In this document: piece after piece, positions 1 through 9,244 of the stretch | Layout of the letters: each line of letters opens with the position of its first letter | Position numbering within the stretch: the first letter of the stretch is position 1 | Source: Coleofasciculus sp040219735 | GTDB lineage: Bacteria; Cyanobacteriota; Cyanobacteriia; Cyanobacteriales; Coleofasciculaceae | DNA length: 64,000 nucleotides | Assembly (NCBI GenBank): GCA_040219735.1 | Contig: JAVJRX010000147.1 | Direction: 5' to 3' (one strand) | The notes under the pieces: model-generated | Seen by the model: only the letters and a program-made list of their open reading frames with translations | The model's database searches: none | What the model was told of the DNA's origin: nothing | Made by a program: the position numbers and the translations under genes

Positions 1-1533
1 GTAAGGGTCGAGGTAAGGGTAAGTATTTGTGATATCAACAGCGGTTGTCTCTGGAATGGGTTTATCGGTTTCTTGACCAAGGACAACATAATTAGTACCC
101 ACACCACCGTTAGTACCGGGTGCACCAATTAAGAAGTCATCAATTCCATCACCATTTACATCTCCGGCATCACTCACTGAAAACCCAGTTAAATCAGTAT
201 CTGCAAGACCATCAATTTCAACGAACCAACCCTGATCTGGTGCTAAACTATTAAGATCAAGTTTTGGATTTGAGCCAAAGCCTCCTTGACGACCATAAAC
301 TACATATACTTGACCAGAATCGTTGAGACTATTGGTATCTGCATAAGGTGCGGCAATCAGGAAATCATCAATTCCATCACCATTGACATCTCCGGCGGCG
401 CTAATTGCGTAACCTAAGAAGTCATTGTTATTCAGACCATCAATATAAAAGCCATCTGTACCAGTACTATTAATTATGCTGCTAGTAGTCAGAGTTGATG
501 GGAAGCCTGAGTGGTTGCCATAGACGACATAAGCGCGACCTTGAAGATTGAGAGCTGGTGAAGGTGCAGTAACAATGACTGGTGAAGGTGCAGTAACAAT
601 GAAGTCGTCATTGCTATCTCCGTTAATATCGCCGGCGCTACTGACTTTCCAGCCTAATATTTCTTGTGAAGCGGCTTGAAATATAAAACCATTGGCACCA
701 GTTAAACTTGTAGTAGACGTAGCTATACTCCCGCGTGTGTCATAGCCAAAGACTACATAAGTTTCCCCATTGAAAATATTAGTATCAGGCGCACCGATAA
801 TTACATCATCTTTATTGTCTCCATTGATATCTCCACTTCCCACTGATGATCCTAAACCTTTTGGGTTAGGATTAGGACTAGGATCGCTAAAGGTCAGAAA
901 ATCGGTAGGAGGAGCAGTACTAATATCGAATGTACCTGAGTGACCACCATTAAGAGTTGTACCGAAGATGACATGAACATTTCCATTATTAGAATCAGCA
1001 GCCGGATCTCCAATAATCACATCATCTGTGCCATCACCATCGATATCTCCGCTACTAACTGACCATCCTAATACGTCTGAAATATTTGCATTACTATCGC
1101 TATTAACAATAGTAAAGCCTTGCCCTGGCGATAAGCTAGTTACATTGGTAGCTATAGACCGACTTATATCACCATAAATGACATAAGTTCGACCTTGATT
1201 ATTTGTGTTGTTAGCAAAAGGATCACCAATAATGATGTCATCTGTGCCATCACCATTAATATTGCCAATACTTACTGATACTAGCGAGGATAATTGGGAA
1301 TTTAGGGAAATAGTCTGAGTGGAAGAAGTGGTTAAATCATTGCTGCCAAAAACGACATGAAGTTCACCCAAACCCGAACCAGCTCCCGGCGCACTAATCA
1401 GGAAATCATTAAACCCATCTCCATCAAAGTCACCGTTACCTTTGACTACAGAACCGAACCCAAATAGATTGCCGAGAATTTCATCAATAACGAAACCGTT
1501 GGGTATAGTGGATGGTGCGATATTGATAGGCAT
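1..1533 (-). CDS. FG-GAP (integrin alpha-like) repeat protein, partial
   Basis: The reading frame is open for 511 codons from the ATG at 1533 and runs off the left edge, so the C-terminus is not seen. The protein contains about seven FG-GAP-type calcium-binding repeats with cores such as GDFDGDGFNDFLISAPG and GDIDGDGTDDVIIGDP, each followed by a strand ending YVVFG or similar. The DxDGDGxxD loops are the usual Ca2+ ligands of beta-propeller blades. There is no N-terminal signal peptide (it starts MPINIAPSTIPNGF), which in cyanobacteria often goes with C-terminal RTX-type type I secretion, but that part lies outside the window. An in-frame 24-bp tandem duplication sits at 555-602. Function is probably a secreted or surface adhesion-like propeller; the substrate cannot be deduced. 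Downstream genes are not visible. Confidence 0.85.
   Translation of the reverse strand, partial: MPINIAPSTIPNGFVIDEILGNLFGFGSVVKGNGDFDGDGFNDFLISAPGAGSGLGELHVVFGSNDLTTSSTQTISLNSQLSSLVSVSIGNINGDGTDDIIIGDPFANNTNNQGRTYVIYGDISRSIATNVTSLSPGQGFTIVNSDSNANISDVLGWSVSSGDIDGDGTDDVIIGDPAADSNNGNVHVIFGTTLNGGHSGTFDISTAPPTDFLTFSDPSPNPNPKGLGSSVGSGDINGDNKDDVIIGAPDTNIFNGETYVVFGYDTRGSIATSTTSLTGANGFIFQAASQEILGWKVSSAGDINGDSNDDFIVTAPSPVIVTAPSPALNLQGRAYVVYGNHSGFPSTLTTSSIINSTGTDGFYIDGLNNNDFLGYAISAAGDVNGDGIDDFLIAAPYADTNSLNDSGQVYVVYGRQGGFGSNPKLDLNSLAPDQGWFVEIDGLADTDLTGFSVSDAGDVNGDGIDDFLIGAPGTNGGVGTNYVVLGQETDKPIPETTAVDITNTYPYLDPY
555..602. repeat. Perfect 24-bp tandem duplication inside the FG-GAP gene
   Basis: Bases 555-578 and 579-602 are identical 24-mers. 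Read on the minus strand they add eight residues (VIVTAPSP twice) at the end of an FG-GAP repeat without breaking the frame. Confidence 0.9.
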
Positions 1534-1704
1534 AGCGTTTATTTATCCAAAATTTAGATGATTTTGTCTGCCACTATCCCCCTTGGGATTGGGATATCGT
1601 TATAATCGTATTATCCGGAATATTCGCAGAAGTTTCACATTTATTACAAAAGTTTACAATGCCCTGGTATTTTGACGGGGTTGTGGGTTTTCCCTGATAA
1701 TTTT

Positions 1705-2152
1705 TTACATCCATAAATTTGCGGGGTTGTTTTTGTCGTCTTCCCACTTAGCCAGATTATTGATAATATAGTCTCGAATTCGGTCTAATGATCCATCAGC
1801 GCGAATGATGTGATCATAAAATCGCGGTTGCCAACCAAAAGATGAATAATTATTCCTTTTACACCACTGAGTAACGGCTGCTTTGTATGATCGAATGATG
1901 GCGCCCAGAGAACCTGCTTTCGGAGACATTTGTGATCTTGCCCGATAGAACTCCGTGTCGCCACTGAATGTAGAGACGTTGCATGCAACGTCTCTACAAT
2001 GGTCATATCACCGACTATAACATCAGGGAATAAAATGGTGCGATCGCGGGTACAGATGGTGAGGAGATATCAAACCTTTTGCCCCTGGTGGGTTAATGGG
2101 ATTCCACCCGATATTTGTTTTATACAAGATTATGGGTTTTCCCCGATCATTA
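1705..2152 (-). pseudogene. REP-associated tyrosine transposase (RAYT/IS200-like) remnant
   Basis: Minus strand 1929-1705 encodes a 74-residue piece with the RAYT C-terminal signature (SLGAIIRSYKAAVTQWCKRN, FGWQPRFYDHIIR, RIRDYIINNLAKWEDD); the Tyr-containing helix and the conserved FYDHIIR segment are present. The N-terminal beta-strand typical of the family is found separately, in another frame, at about 2060-2000 (LTICTRDRTILFPDVIVGD). The two pieces are separated by a perfect 30-bp palindrome at 1969-1998, and the middle of the protein with the HUH histidines is missing. A second copy of the N-terminal piece lies in the next tandem unit (2183-2332). The gene is dead. RAYTs are known to mobilise REP palindromes, which makes its association with the palindrome family notable. 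Assignment of the C-terminal part is firm; that of the N-terminal part rests on the TICTRDR motif. Confidence 0.75.
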
Positions 2153-2380
2153 TGTAGAGACGTTGCATGCAACGTCTCTACAATGGTCATATCACCGACT
2201 ATAACATCAGGGAATAAAATGGTGCGATCGCGGGTACAGATGGTGAGGAATCAACCTTTTGCCCCTGGTGTGTTAATGGGATTAAACCCGATATTTGTTT
2301 TATACAAGATTATGGGTTTTCCCCGATCATTATGTAGAGACGCGCCATGGCGCGTCTCTACACAATGGTCATATCACCGA
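1969..2380. repeat. 2.3 tandem units of about 180 bp, each led by a 30-bp palindrome
   Basis: Palindromes start at 1969, 2153 and 2333, giving unit lengths of 184 and 180 bp. The first two palindromes share the core acgttgcatgcaacgt; the third has a different core, cgcgccatggcgcg, but the same outer arms (tgtagagac/gtctctaca). Between palindromes the units carry a RAYT N-terminal fragment that is nearly identical in units 1 and 2. The third unit stops after 18 shared bases, exactly at the chlH stop codon (2381-2383). Confidence 0.9.
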
Positions 2381-5300
2381 CTATTCTATCCCTTCAATCC
2401 GATCCTCAACCTCCTGATACAACTCCCGCAACATCTGCAGATTACTCTCACTCGTCTCCCAATACCCGCGTCCATTCACTTCCAACAACGTGGACACCAC
2501 CTTGCGGAAAGAATGGGGGTTCAAATTCATCAACCGCTTCCGCATTTCTTCATCCTGGATAAACGTCTCATTGGCTTCCTCGTATACCCAGTTATCCACC
2601 GCGCCAGCCGTTGCACTCCAACCCATGGTATTGACTAACCGCTTCGAGAGTTCTCGCACTCCCTCATACCCGTGACTCAGCATTCCCTCATACCATTTCG
2701 GGTTGAGTAGCTTCGTCCGCGCATCTAAACGCACCGTCTCCGATAACGTCCTTACCTGGGCGTTTGCTGTCGTCGTATCAGCAATATAAGATGCAGGCGT
2801 CTTACCATCTTTACGCAGGGTTGATACCACTTTCGTCGGATCAGAATCAAAATAGTGAGACACATCCGTCAGACTAATCTCCGAAGAATCCAGATTCTGG
2901 AACGTCGCCTCCGCCGTTTTCAACGAAGACTCGAAAATCTGGCGATTCTGTTCCATGGTTCCCGGATTATCCGCACTAAAAGCAAAGGATTTCCGTGTCA
3001 GGTACATATCCTGTAACTCGGATTCGCTTTCCCAAGTGCTATTCTCCACCGCCAGATTCACATTCGAGGCATAGGAACCCGACGCATTGGAGAACACCCG
3101 CGTCGCTGCTTGGCGCAGATTAATTCCCATATCCGCCGCCTGTTGCATCGCGTGTTTGCGGACAAAGTTCATCTCCTCGGGTTCATCCGCCTCAGCCGCC
3201 ATTTTCACAGCTTGATCCAACAGATTCATCTGGTTGATGAACAAATCCCGGAATACGCCAGAACAGTTAATCACCACATCAATTCGGGGACGCCCCAACT
3301 CTTCTAGGGAAATCAATTCTAATTTATTCACTCGTCCCAACGCATCGGGAACCGGCTTCACCCCAACCATCCACATAATTTGTGCCAGGGATTCGCCATA
3401 AGTCTTGATATTATCCGTTCCCCAGAGAACACAGGCAATGGTTTCGGGCCAATTCCCGCCATTTTCCGCCCGATGTCGCGCCAATAAGCGGTCTACGACG
3501 ATTTTTGCCGATTTTACCGCCGCTGTGGTGGGGATGGATTGGGGGTCAAGGGCGTGGATATTCTTGCCGGTGGGTAATACATCGGGGTTGCGGATGGGAT
3601 CACCCCCAGGTCCGGGAAGCACATATTCCCCTTCCAACGCTTTCAGCATCGCCCCAAGTTCGTTATCGGCGACAATTTGCTGGAGACAGAATTCCAGATA
3701 CTCAAATAGGGGTTTAATTGCATCCGAGTCAACTTGACAGTACCCCGCATCAATTAATGCTTCTATCCAAGGGGTGCGCTTCCGCATATTAAAGAAATTC
3801 AGACTCGTCACCTTGGACACCCGCCCCTCTGCATCGGTTTGGGCTTGAACTAACGCCGCTACAGCTTTGCGAGTGGCTTGGGTGATGTCTTGGAGTAACT
3901 GCACATCCGCTAAGACACCTCGGTCGTTATTTTGATAAATCTCGTCGATATCCCGGTTAATGCTGTTGGCGATAATCCCCGGTAGACTCTGGATTTCTTC
4001 CTCTGGACGATCCAAACTAGCAATATTCACTAATGTCGCGATCGCTTCCTCAGCAGTGGGCGGTTTGCCAATCACATGCAACCCACAGGGTAACAGCCGA
4101 GACTCAATCTCCATCAGCTTTTTGTAGACTAACCCCACCAGGGTATCCCGTTCTTCTGGGTTCAGTTCACTGGCGTCTTTTTCGGGTAAGGCGATATCTT
4201 TATCCAGATTCACCAAGCGGCATTTATCCATAATTGTGTTCACAATTGGAATACCGCGTCCGGTGTCTTTTAGGGTTTGATAGGACCCAATTAATTCACT
4301 CAGTTCCTTCAACCCTTTATATAACCCTGCATTCTCCGCCGGAGGGGTCAGGTAGGAAATGGTTTCGGCGTAACTGCGCCGTTTCGCAATTGTCGCTTCA
4401 CTGGGATTATTCGCCGCATAATAGTAGAGATTGGGAATCGAACCAATTAAATTATCCGGGTAACAATCCCCGGACATCCCCATTTGCTTACCGGGCATAA
4501 ATTCCAATGACCCGTGAGTCCCGAAATGCAGTACAGCATCCGCTTGCCAGAGATGTTCTAAATAGGTGTAGTAAGCCGCAAATCCGTGGTGGGGGCTGGC
4601 GGAACGGGAGAAGAGAAGCCGCATTGGATCGCCTTCATAGCCGAACGTGGGCTGCACCCCAATAAACACGTTACCGAATTGCTTACCATAAATCAGCAGG
4701 TTTTGTCCATCACTATTTAAATGTCCCGGCGGTGGACCCCAGTTTTCTTCTAAACGGGTGGAGTAAGGGGTAAACCGTTCATACTCCATCACCGACATGC
4801 GGTAGGCAATATTCAGTTCGGGACTAGCATACTGTGCCTGGGCATCATGGATGACTTGTTGCATCAGCGCTTCGGCGGATTCGGGTAAGTCTTCCACGTC
4901 GTAGCCGTTATGCTTGAGGGCTTCCATGACTTTATAAATCGACCCGAAGACATCCAGATAGGCGGCGGTACCTACATTTCCCTTATCCGGCGGGAAACTA
5001 AACACGGTAATCGCCACCTTCTTATCCAGTTTCGGCTTGCGGCGCAGGCTTGCCCATTTCAGCGCCCGCTTCGCCACGGCTTCAATCCGATCCTGAAGTG
5101 CGATCGCTTTCCCGGTGGTGCCATCTCGTCCGGATAGGATAATTGGTTCGATCGCGCCGTCTAATTCTGGGATGGCAATTTGCAGTGCTACCTGAATCGG
5201 GTGTAATCCTAAATCACTCCCTTCCCACTCTTCTGTGGTTTGGAAGACTAAGGGCAATGCCACCATATAGGGACGGTTGAGGCGTTTTAAGGATTCGATC

Positions 5301-6364
5301 GCCTTGGGATGATCTTGTCGCGCCGGACCCCCAACTAGGGCAAATCCAGTTAGAGACACCACCGCATCCACCAGAGTTACATTGGCTTGTCCCTTACTCG
5401 TGGGCGTGTCATAGAAAAAGGCATCCACGGGTTTGGAGAAATCTAGTCCCCCAGCAAACACAGGCAGAACTCGTGCGCCCATGGCTTCTAGTTCCTGTAC
5501 CATTGCCACATAATGGGCATCATCCCCGGTGACGAGGTGGGTGCGTTGCAGGACTAAACCGACACAGGGGGCGAAGGGGTCTTTTAAATCCTCGGAGATA
5601 TCGTCGCGATTGTTATACCAGGTGAGATACTCTTTGACATCCTCAAACATTTTCGTAGACAGGGGATGCCAAAGTCCCATGTCTGGGTAAACCACCGGAT
5701 CTTTAAATTCTAGGGTTCTTCCCTTAAGCACATATTTATCTGCCAGCATTAACAGGAAGTTTTCCAGATTCTGGGAGGAACCTCCTAGCCAATACTGGAA
5801 CGAAAGCATAAAGTTACGGGCGTCCTGTGCCTTGTCGATGGGCATATATTTCAGGACTTTGGGCAGCGTCTGCAATAGCTTCAGCATGCCATCTTGGAAG
5901 GATGAGCCTGACTTTTCTTTACGCTTCTTCATGAACTGGGCGATGGCACTCTTGGATTGACCCAGTTGTGCCATGGAGAAACTGCCTAATTTATTCAGGC
6001 GCATCACCTGAGGCATAGAGGGGAATACCACCGCCGCATCTAAGCGATCGCGATGAGGTTGGACGGCGGCGACAACCTTATCCGCTAAGTCTTCGATAAA
6101 GATTAGAGAGGCGATAAAGATATTCGCTTTGGCAATATCCTGCTGAAATGCCTCATAGTTTTGGGGGTCCCGGAGTTCTTCGATTAAGTAGCCACTGATT
6201 TCAATGGCGATATCCGGCTGATTTTGATTAATTGAATGGACAGCCGCCGATAAAGCACTTTGGTATTGTGGCTCTAGCACGACATAGACCACCTTCAGTA
6301 CGTGACGATTCTTGGGGTCATCGGGGGTGATGTGACGAATGGTGGACTTGACGTGAGTGAACAT
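2381..6364 (-). CDS. chlH: Magnesium chelatase subunit H
   Basis: ChlH is the large porphyrin-binding subunit of magnesium chelatase. With ChlI and ChlD it inserts Mg2+ into protoporphyrin IX in an ATP-dependent reaction, the first committed step of chlorophyll synthesis; it acts in the cytosol and at membranes. The 1327-residue product has the normal length for a cyanobacterial ChlH (about 1330). It shows the typical N-terminal domain (VVLEPQYQSALSAAVHSIN), the conserved HFGTHGSLEFMPGKQ and YYYAANNPSEA segments near residues 600-650, and the cobaltochelatase/CobN-type C-terminal half (ASNVNLAVENSTW). The ATG start at 6364 matches the family. The gene stands alone with about 400 bp of upstream spacer; repeats abut its stop codon. 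No chlI or chlD is in the window. Assignment is certain. Confidence 0.98.
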   Translation of the reverse strand: MFTHVKSTIRHITPDDPKNRHVLKVVYVVLEPQYQSALSAAVHSINQNQPDIAIEISGYLIEELRDPQNYEAFQQDIAKANIFIASLIFIEDLADKVVAAVQPHRDRLDAAVVFPSMPQVMRLNKLGSFSMAQLGQSKSAIAQFMKKRKEKSGSSFQDGMLKLLQTLPKVLKYMPIDKAQDARNFMLSFQYWLGGSSQNLENFLLMLADKYVLKGRTLEFKDPVVYPDMGLWHPLSTKMFEDVKEYLTWYNNRDDISEDLKDPFAPCVGLVLQRTHLVTGDDAHYVAMVQELEAMGARVLPVFAGGLDFSKPVDAFFYDTPTSKGQANVTLVDAVVSLTGFALVGGPARQDHPKAIESLKRLNRPYMVALPLVFQTTEEWEGSDLGLHPIQVALQIAIPELDGAIEPIILSGRDGTTGKAIALQDRIEAVAKRALKWASLRRKPKLDKKVAITVFSFPPDKGNVGTAAYLDVFGSIYKVMEALKHNGYDVEDLPESAEALMQQVIHDAQAQYASPELNIAYRMSVMEYERFTPYSTRLEENWGPPPGHLNSDGQNLLIYGKQFGNVFIGVQPTFGYEGDPMRLLFSRSASPHHGFAAYYTYLEHLWQADAVLHFGTHGSLEFMPGKQMGMSGDCYPDNLIGSIPNLYYYAANNPSEATIAKRRSYAETISYLTPPAENAGLYKGLKELSELIGSYQTLKDTGRGIPIVNTIMDKCRLVNLDKDIALPEKDASELNPEERDTLVGLVYKKLMEIESRLLPCGLHVIGKPPTAEEAIATLVNIASLDRPEEEIQSLPGIIANSINRDIDEIYQNNDRGVLADVQLLQDITQATRKAVAALVQAQTDAEGRVSKVTSLNFFNMRKRTPWIEALIDAGYCQVDSDAIKPLFEYLEFCLQQIVADNELGAMLKALEGEYVLPGPGGDPIRNPDVLPTGKNIHALDPQSIPTTAAVKSAKIVVDRLLARHRAENGGNWPETIACVLWGTDNIKTYGESLAQIMWMVGVKPVPDALGRVNKLELISLEELGRPRIDVVINCSGVFRDLFINQMNLLDQAVKMAAEADEPEEMNFVRKHAMQQAADMGINLRQAATRVFSNASGSYASNVNLAVENSTWESESELQDMYLTRKSFAFSADNPGTMEQNRQIFESSLKTAEATFQNLDSSEISLTDVSHYFDSDPTKVVSTLRKDGKTPASYIADTTTANAQVRTLSETVRLDARTKLLNPKWYEGMLSHGYEGVRELSKRLVNTMGWSATAGAVDNWVYEEANETFIQDEEMRKRLMNLNPHSFRKVVSTLLEVNGRGYWETSESNLQMLRELYQEVEDRIEGIE

Positions 6365-6744
6365 GCGGTTCTAGCTCCTTTTGATCCTTGTTCTCTTCTC
6401 ATTAGTAGGGTTCCAGGGAAGGTTAGCTTGGCTTCCGCTTGGAACAATCGGCTTGGCGTTACAGTTAGGGCAACTTTAGTGGTTTTACCAGAAAATGCTG
6501 ACCCATGCAGCGTTTTAGCCCTCGTTTGACACAATTCGATAGGAAGTTGCTCAATTTACTTTACATTTATTTACATTCATAGAAGTGGTTGCTCTAAATA
6601 TTATTCACAAAACTTTACTTTTAAATCAATCTGGGCAAAATTACACTCAGTTTTCTAGAGTTGCTGGGGTGCATGTAGACACATAATATTGGCAATTCTG
6701 GAATACAGGCATAAAAGGACACAGAATCTCAAGGGAGGTTAGTC
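6365..6744. other. Divergent intergenic region, chlH promoter side
   Basis: About 380 bp between divergent chlH and the TOPRIM-like gene. Open frames here overlap the chlH 5' end and look spurious. The part from about 6535 to 6625 is AT-rich (runs of ttta/ttat) and probably holds the chlH promoter. I see no recognisable riboswitch or RNA gene. Confidence 0.5.
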
Positions 6745-6798
6745 GTGGCGCTGTCTTTGCTAGATGCGATCGCACATCCATGTCAGCGGGGGTACTGA
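6745..6798 (+). CDS. 17-codon leader ORF, translationally coupled
   Basis: A GTG codon at 6745 lies five bases after a near-perfect Shine-Dalgarno sequence (aagggaggt, 6731-6739), the best such site in this part of the window. The frame encodes 17 residues (VALSLLDAIAHPCQRGY) and ends in TGA at 6796-6798, which overlaps the ATG of the next gene as TGATG. This is the geometry of a coupled leader peptide. It could also be the C-terminal relic of a lost upstream gene, but an in-frame TAA lies about 20 bp before the GTG and the SD fits a true start. No homology is recognised. Confidence 0.5.
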   Translation: MALSLLDAIAHPCQRGY

Positions 6799-7367
6799 TG
6801 CATACAACCCCGACTCCCAAGCGTAGAGTTCAGATAGTTATTCTCTGTGAGGATCGCCAGCAAGAAGTTTTTGCCCGTCATTTCTTGAAAAAGCGCGGTT
6901 TTACTGGCATCATTCGAGCTAAAATATGTCCGCCTGGTCGCCAATCGGGAGAACAGTATGTACGCACTCAGTATCCGGTAGAAGTCAAAGCCTATCGTCA
7001 GAATAGAAACCGTGTATCAATTGGATTAGTTGTGTTGATTGATGCCGATACAGGTGGGTTGCAAGAACGACTCAATCAGTTGGATCTCGCCCTCAGCGAA
7101 GATTCCCAACAAAGTCGTCAACCCGATGACGCGATCGCGCTCTTTATTCCTAAACGTAATATTGAGACTTGGATACACTTTTTGCAGGGAGAAACCGTGG
7201 ATGAGGAGACAGAGTATTCAAAATTTGAGAAAGATGAAGCGGCTTGTAAACCATCTGTGAAAAACCTAGCAGAACAATGCCGTTGTCAGAACTTACCAGA
7301 CAACGCACCTGCGTCACTTCAGGCACCTTGTGGAGAATTGCAACGGTTATTACCACTCTTAAAATAA
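6798..7367 (+). CDS. TOPRIM/DUF4276-like small protein
   Basis: About 189 residues. The N-terminus has a beta-strand followed by an acidic pair (VQIVILCEDRQQEVFARHFL, E18/D19), then VVLIDADTG (D82, D84) and later FIPKRNIETWIHFL (E123). The order Glu, then DxD, then a late Glu/Trp matches TOPRIM-fold proteins such as the DUF4276/OLD-associated group, which bind metal and can cleave nucleic acid. This is motif-level recognition only. In many genomes such proteins are paired with an upstream AAA ATPase; none is present here. I prefer the ATG at 6798 because it overlaps the leader ORF stop (TGATG) and follows a G-rich stretch; an ATG at 6780 in the same frame would add six residues. The HIP1 octamer lies just upstream. 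Confidence 0.7.
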   Translation: MHTTPTPKRRVQIVILCEDRQQEVFARHFLKKRGFTGIIRAKICPPGRQSGEQYVRTQYPVEVKAYRQNRNRVSIGLVVLIDADTGGLQERLNQLDLALSEDSQQSRQPDDAIALFIPKRNIETWIHFLQGETVDEETEYSKFEKDEAACKPSVKNLAEQCRCQNLPDNAPASLQAPCGELQRLLPLLK

Positions 7368-7426
7368 GTGCGATCGCCCTGTCATTGGTTTACTAATGTG
7401 TGTGTCAATTACTGCGTAGGGGCGTA

Positions 7427-8335
7427 TTAACCTACAGTGATTTGTGCTTCTTCATCAAAGGAAAGGTATTGTTTATTTGTTTCTACTCCGTTGCTCTCCT
7501 GTCGCTTATTTCCGGATGCAATTGGCTGTTGTTGCATCTCCCAACTTTTGAGAACAATCAGATATTCATAGAATGCCTGTAGTGTACACCAAGCAAAACC
7601 GGCTTGACCATCTAGACAACCACCGAGGAAAAAATACATATAAAAGAAGCGCAACAAAGGTCTGAAGGGAAGACGCAAGGACAAATCTTTTAAAGCTCGC
7701 CGTCGTTCGACTTCTGATTGACCCAAGCACAAATTCCACCAATTCACTCGTCCCTGTTCGAGTTGTCGCAACGTTTCAGCCGCCTCATTTGTGGAGTAGC
7801 GATTATGCTTGTCTATCCAGCGCGTCAAGCCTTTTGAACAGGTATAGTGAGGATAGGTTTCGTTGAGGAAACCTGTGGAACCGTTACAAACTTCTCGCTC
7901 GGTGTGACCATAATCTGTAAACCAGACCTTATTTTTCTGGAACAGGCGCAATTGATAGCGGGGATACTGGGTGCTGTGGCGAATCCATTTACCCATAAAC
8001 AGGACTCGTTCTGCCACATAATAGCCGATGTGTTCGGGGTTTTGGATGGTGTCCAGACATTCTTGGAACAGTTGGGAAGTCATGCGTTCATCGGCTTCTA
8101 GAATGTAGACCCATTCATATTTAGTAGGAATCGCTTCCAGCATCCAGGTGCGTTGTTTTCCGTGACTTTCAAATTTGTGCTGTAATATCCGGATGGGATA
8201 GCGGGAGGCAATTTCAATCGTGCGATCTGTACTGAATGAGTCTACAACAATGACATCATCTGAAAGCAGGGCAGATTCAATGCAAGAAGCGATGTCTAAT
8301 TCTTCGTTGTGGGTGAGGATGTAAATAGAAAACAT
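7427..8335 (-). CDS. Family 2 glycosyltransferase (WaaE/KdtX-like)
   Basis: About 302 residues with a GT-A nucleotide-sugar binding fold: MFSIYILTHNEELDIASCI at the N-terminus, the strand DDVIVVDSFSTDRT, and the acidic metal-binding segment VYILEADERM near residue 90. The C-terminal half (YPRYQLRLFQ, HTEREV, LPFRPLLRFFYMYFFLGGCLDG) is the pattern of the KdtX/WaaE-like branch that glycosylates lipopolysaccharide core or exopolysaccharide. A longer frame reaches 8431, but the family fold begins at Met 8335; no clear SD is seen. The gene is monocistronic and convergent with the TOPRIM-like gene. Donor and acceptor sugars cannot be inferred. Confidence 0.88.
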   Translation of the reverse strand: MFSIYILTHNEELDIASCIESALLSDDVIVVDSFSTDRTIEIASRYPIRILQHKFESHGKQRTWMLEAIPTKYEWVYILEADERMTSQLFQECLDTIQNPEHIGYYVAERVLFMGKWIRHSTQYPRYQLRLFQKNKVWFTDYGHTEREVCNGSTGFLNETYPHYTCSKGLTRWIDKHNRYSTNEAAETLRQLEQGRVNWWNLCLGQSEVERRRALKDLSLRLPFRPLLRFFYMYFFLGGCLDGQAGFAWCTLQAFYEYLIVLKSWEMQQQPIASGNKRQESNGVETNKQYLSFDEEAQITVG

Positions 8336-8393
8336 AACTGGTTTTGGATTGGATAATATTAGAGGGGAGCTTTTTAAGAGAATTCTGGTCCGC

Positions 8394-8432
8394 CAAAAAG
8401 TGGAGAAACCGTTGTTTTTGGTTTTCTCCACT
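8394..8432 (-). terminator. Rho-independent terminator of the PEP-CTERM gene
   Basis: On the minus strand a 12-13 bp stem (agtggagaaaacc / ggtttctccact) with a short A-rich loop is followed directly by a T5 run. It lies 70 bp downstream of the stop of the 8500-9138 gene and before the glycosyltransferase start. Confidence 0.75.
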
Positions 8433-8499
8433 GTTAAGTTGCTCCTTAAAAATTAAACATTCGAGCAAATAGGTCGTTGAAGTTATGAGCCTAGTTTTT

Positions 8500-9138
8500 T
8501 TACTTTTTCTTACGCTTCAAGGCTGAACCAGCACCGAGAGTACCAAGAACAAAAATCCCCAGTATAGAAGACGGTTCCGGAGCGGGTTGGGCATAAACCA
8601 TGTCATCAAAGGTGTATGTTTCCCGGAAACCACCACCCAGATTACCCTCTGTTAGCATGACCTCATCAAAAGGCGTATCGGACACGAATCCCCAGAAGTC
8701 ACCTTGAAGAGTACTGGGAATCTCTTGGTCTATAAGCTGTTGACCATCCATAAATAAAGTAACAGTAGCAGCGATGTTTGAGCCAGGACCACCAGGTCCG
8801 GCTAAATCCCAGATTCCCCCCCAAGCATTGATACCATCCCAAATTTCCGGTTGATCGAACTTCCACGTTGTCGTTTGTAAGGGATTATCGTCTATCTGAT
8901 CGCTCCAAACCCCATTTTCGATCTCACCTACGGTGGAAATAACGCTAACCCCTGGATTTAATGTCTGATCCTCAAAGTCTTCTGTTTCAAACCAAGGTTC
9001 GTCCAAAGCATCTATCCAAGCTTGCTTATCTGTAAATACTGTAATGTTAGTAGCATCTGCTTTTGGTGCTAAGACTAAGACTGACAGACCACAAGATGCG
9101 GCGATAAGTGCTGAGCAAAAAGATCTTGAAGTTTTCAT
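8500..9138 (-). CDS. PEP-CTERM sorting domain protein
   Basis: The 212-residue product starts with a signal peptide (MKTSRSFCSALIAASCGLSV, then VLAPKADAT) and ends with a textbook PEP-CTERM tail: PEPSSILGIFVLGTLGAGSA followed by a basic cluster (LKRKKK). Such tails direct export and processing by an exosortase/EpsH system, commonly linked to exopolysaccharide. The mature region, about residues 30-190, is rich in Gly, Asp and Trp and contains LYFMDG-like and DDMVYA segments found in many cyanobacterial PEP-CTERM proteins of unknown role. A TTG three codons earlier would extend the frame, but ATG 9138 begins the signal peptide. It has its own terminator (8394-8432). No exosortase gene is in the window. 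Confidence 0.9.
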   Translation of the reverse strand: MKTSRSFCSALIAASCGLSVLVLAPKADATNITVFTDKQAWIDALDEPWFETEDFEDQTLNPGVSVISTVGEIENGVWSDQIDDNPLQTTTWKFDQPEIWDGINAWGGIWDLAGPGGPGSNIAATVTLFMDGQQLIDQEIPSTLQGDFWGFVSDTPFDEVMLTEGNLGGGFRETYTFDDMVYAQPAPEPSSILGIFVLGTLGAGSALKRKKK

Positions 9139-9244
9139 ATTTCTCAAAAAGAATGATGGTTTCGTGTTTTTTCAGGTGCACTTTACATTATTAAATTTAA
9201 ACTGTCTCTTCAGCGCTGTCAGTAGCAAAAAGTAGGAACATCCC

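Noticed and set aside
2096..2638. 180-codon plus-strand frame over the tandem units
   Set aside because: The repeated motif GFHPIFVLYKIMGFP comes only from reading the DNA repeat in this frame, and it overlaps the chlH 3' end.
6295..6534. Frames across the chlH 5' end and upstream spacer on both strands
   Set aside because: They overlap the certain chlH start and have no recognisable motif or RBS.
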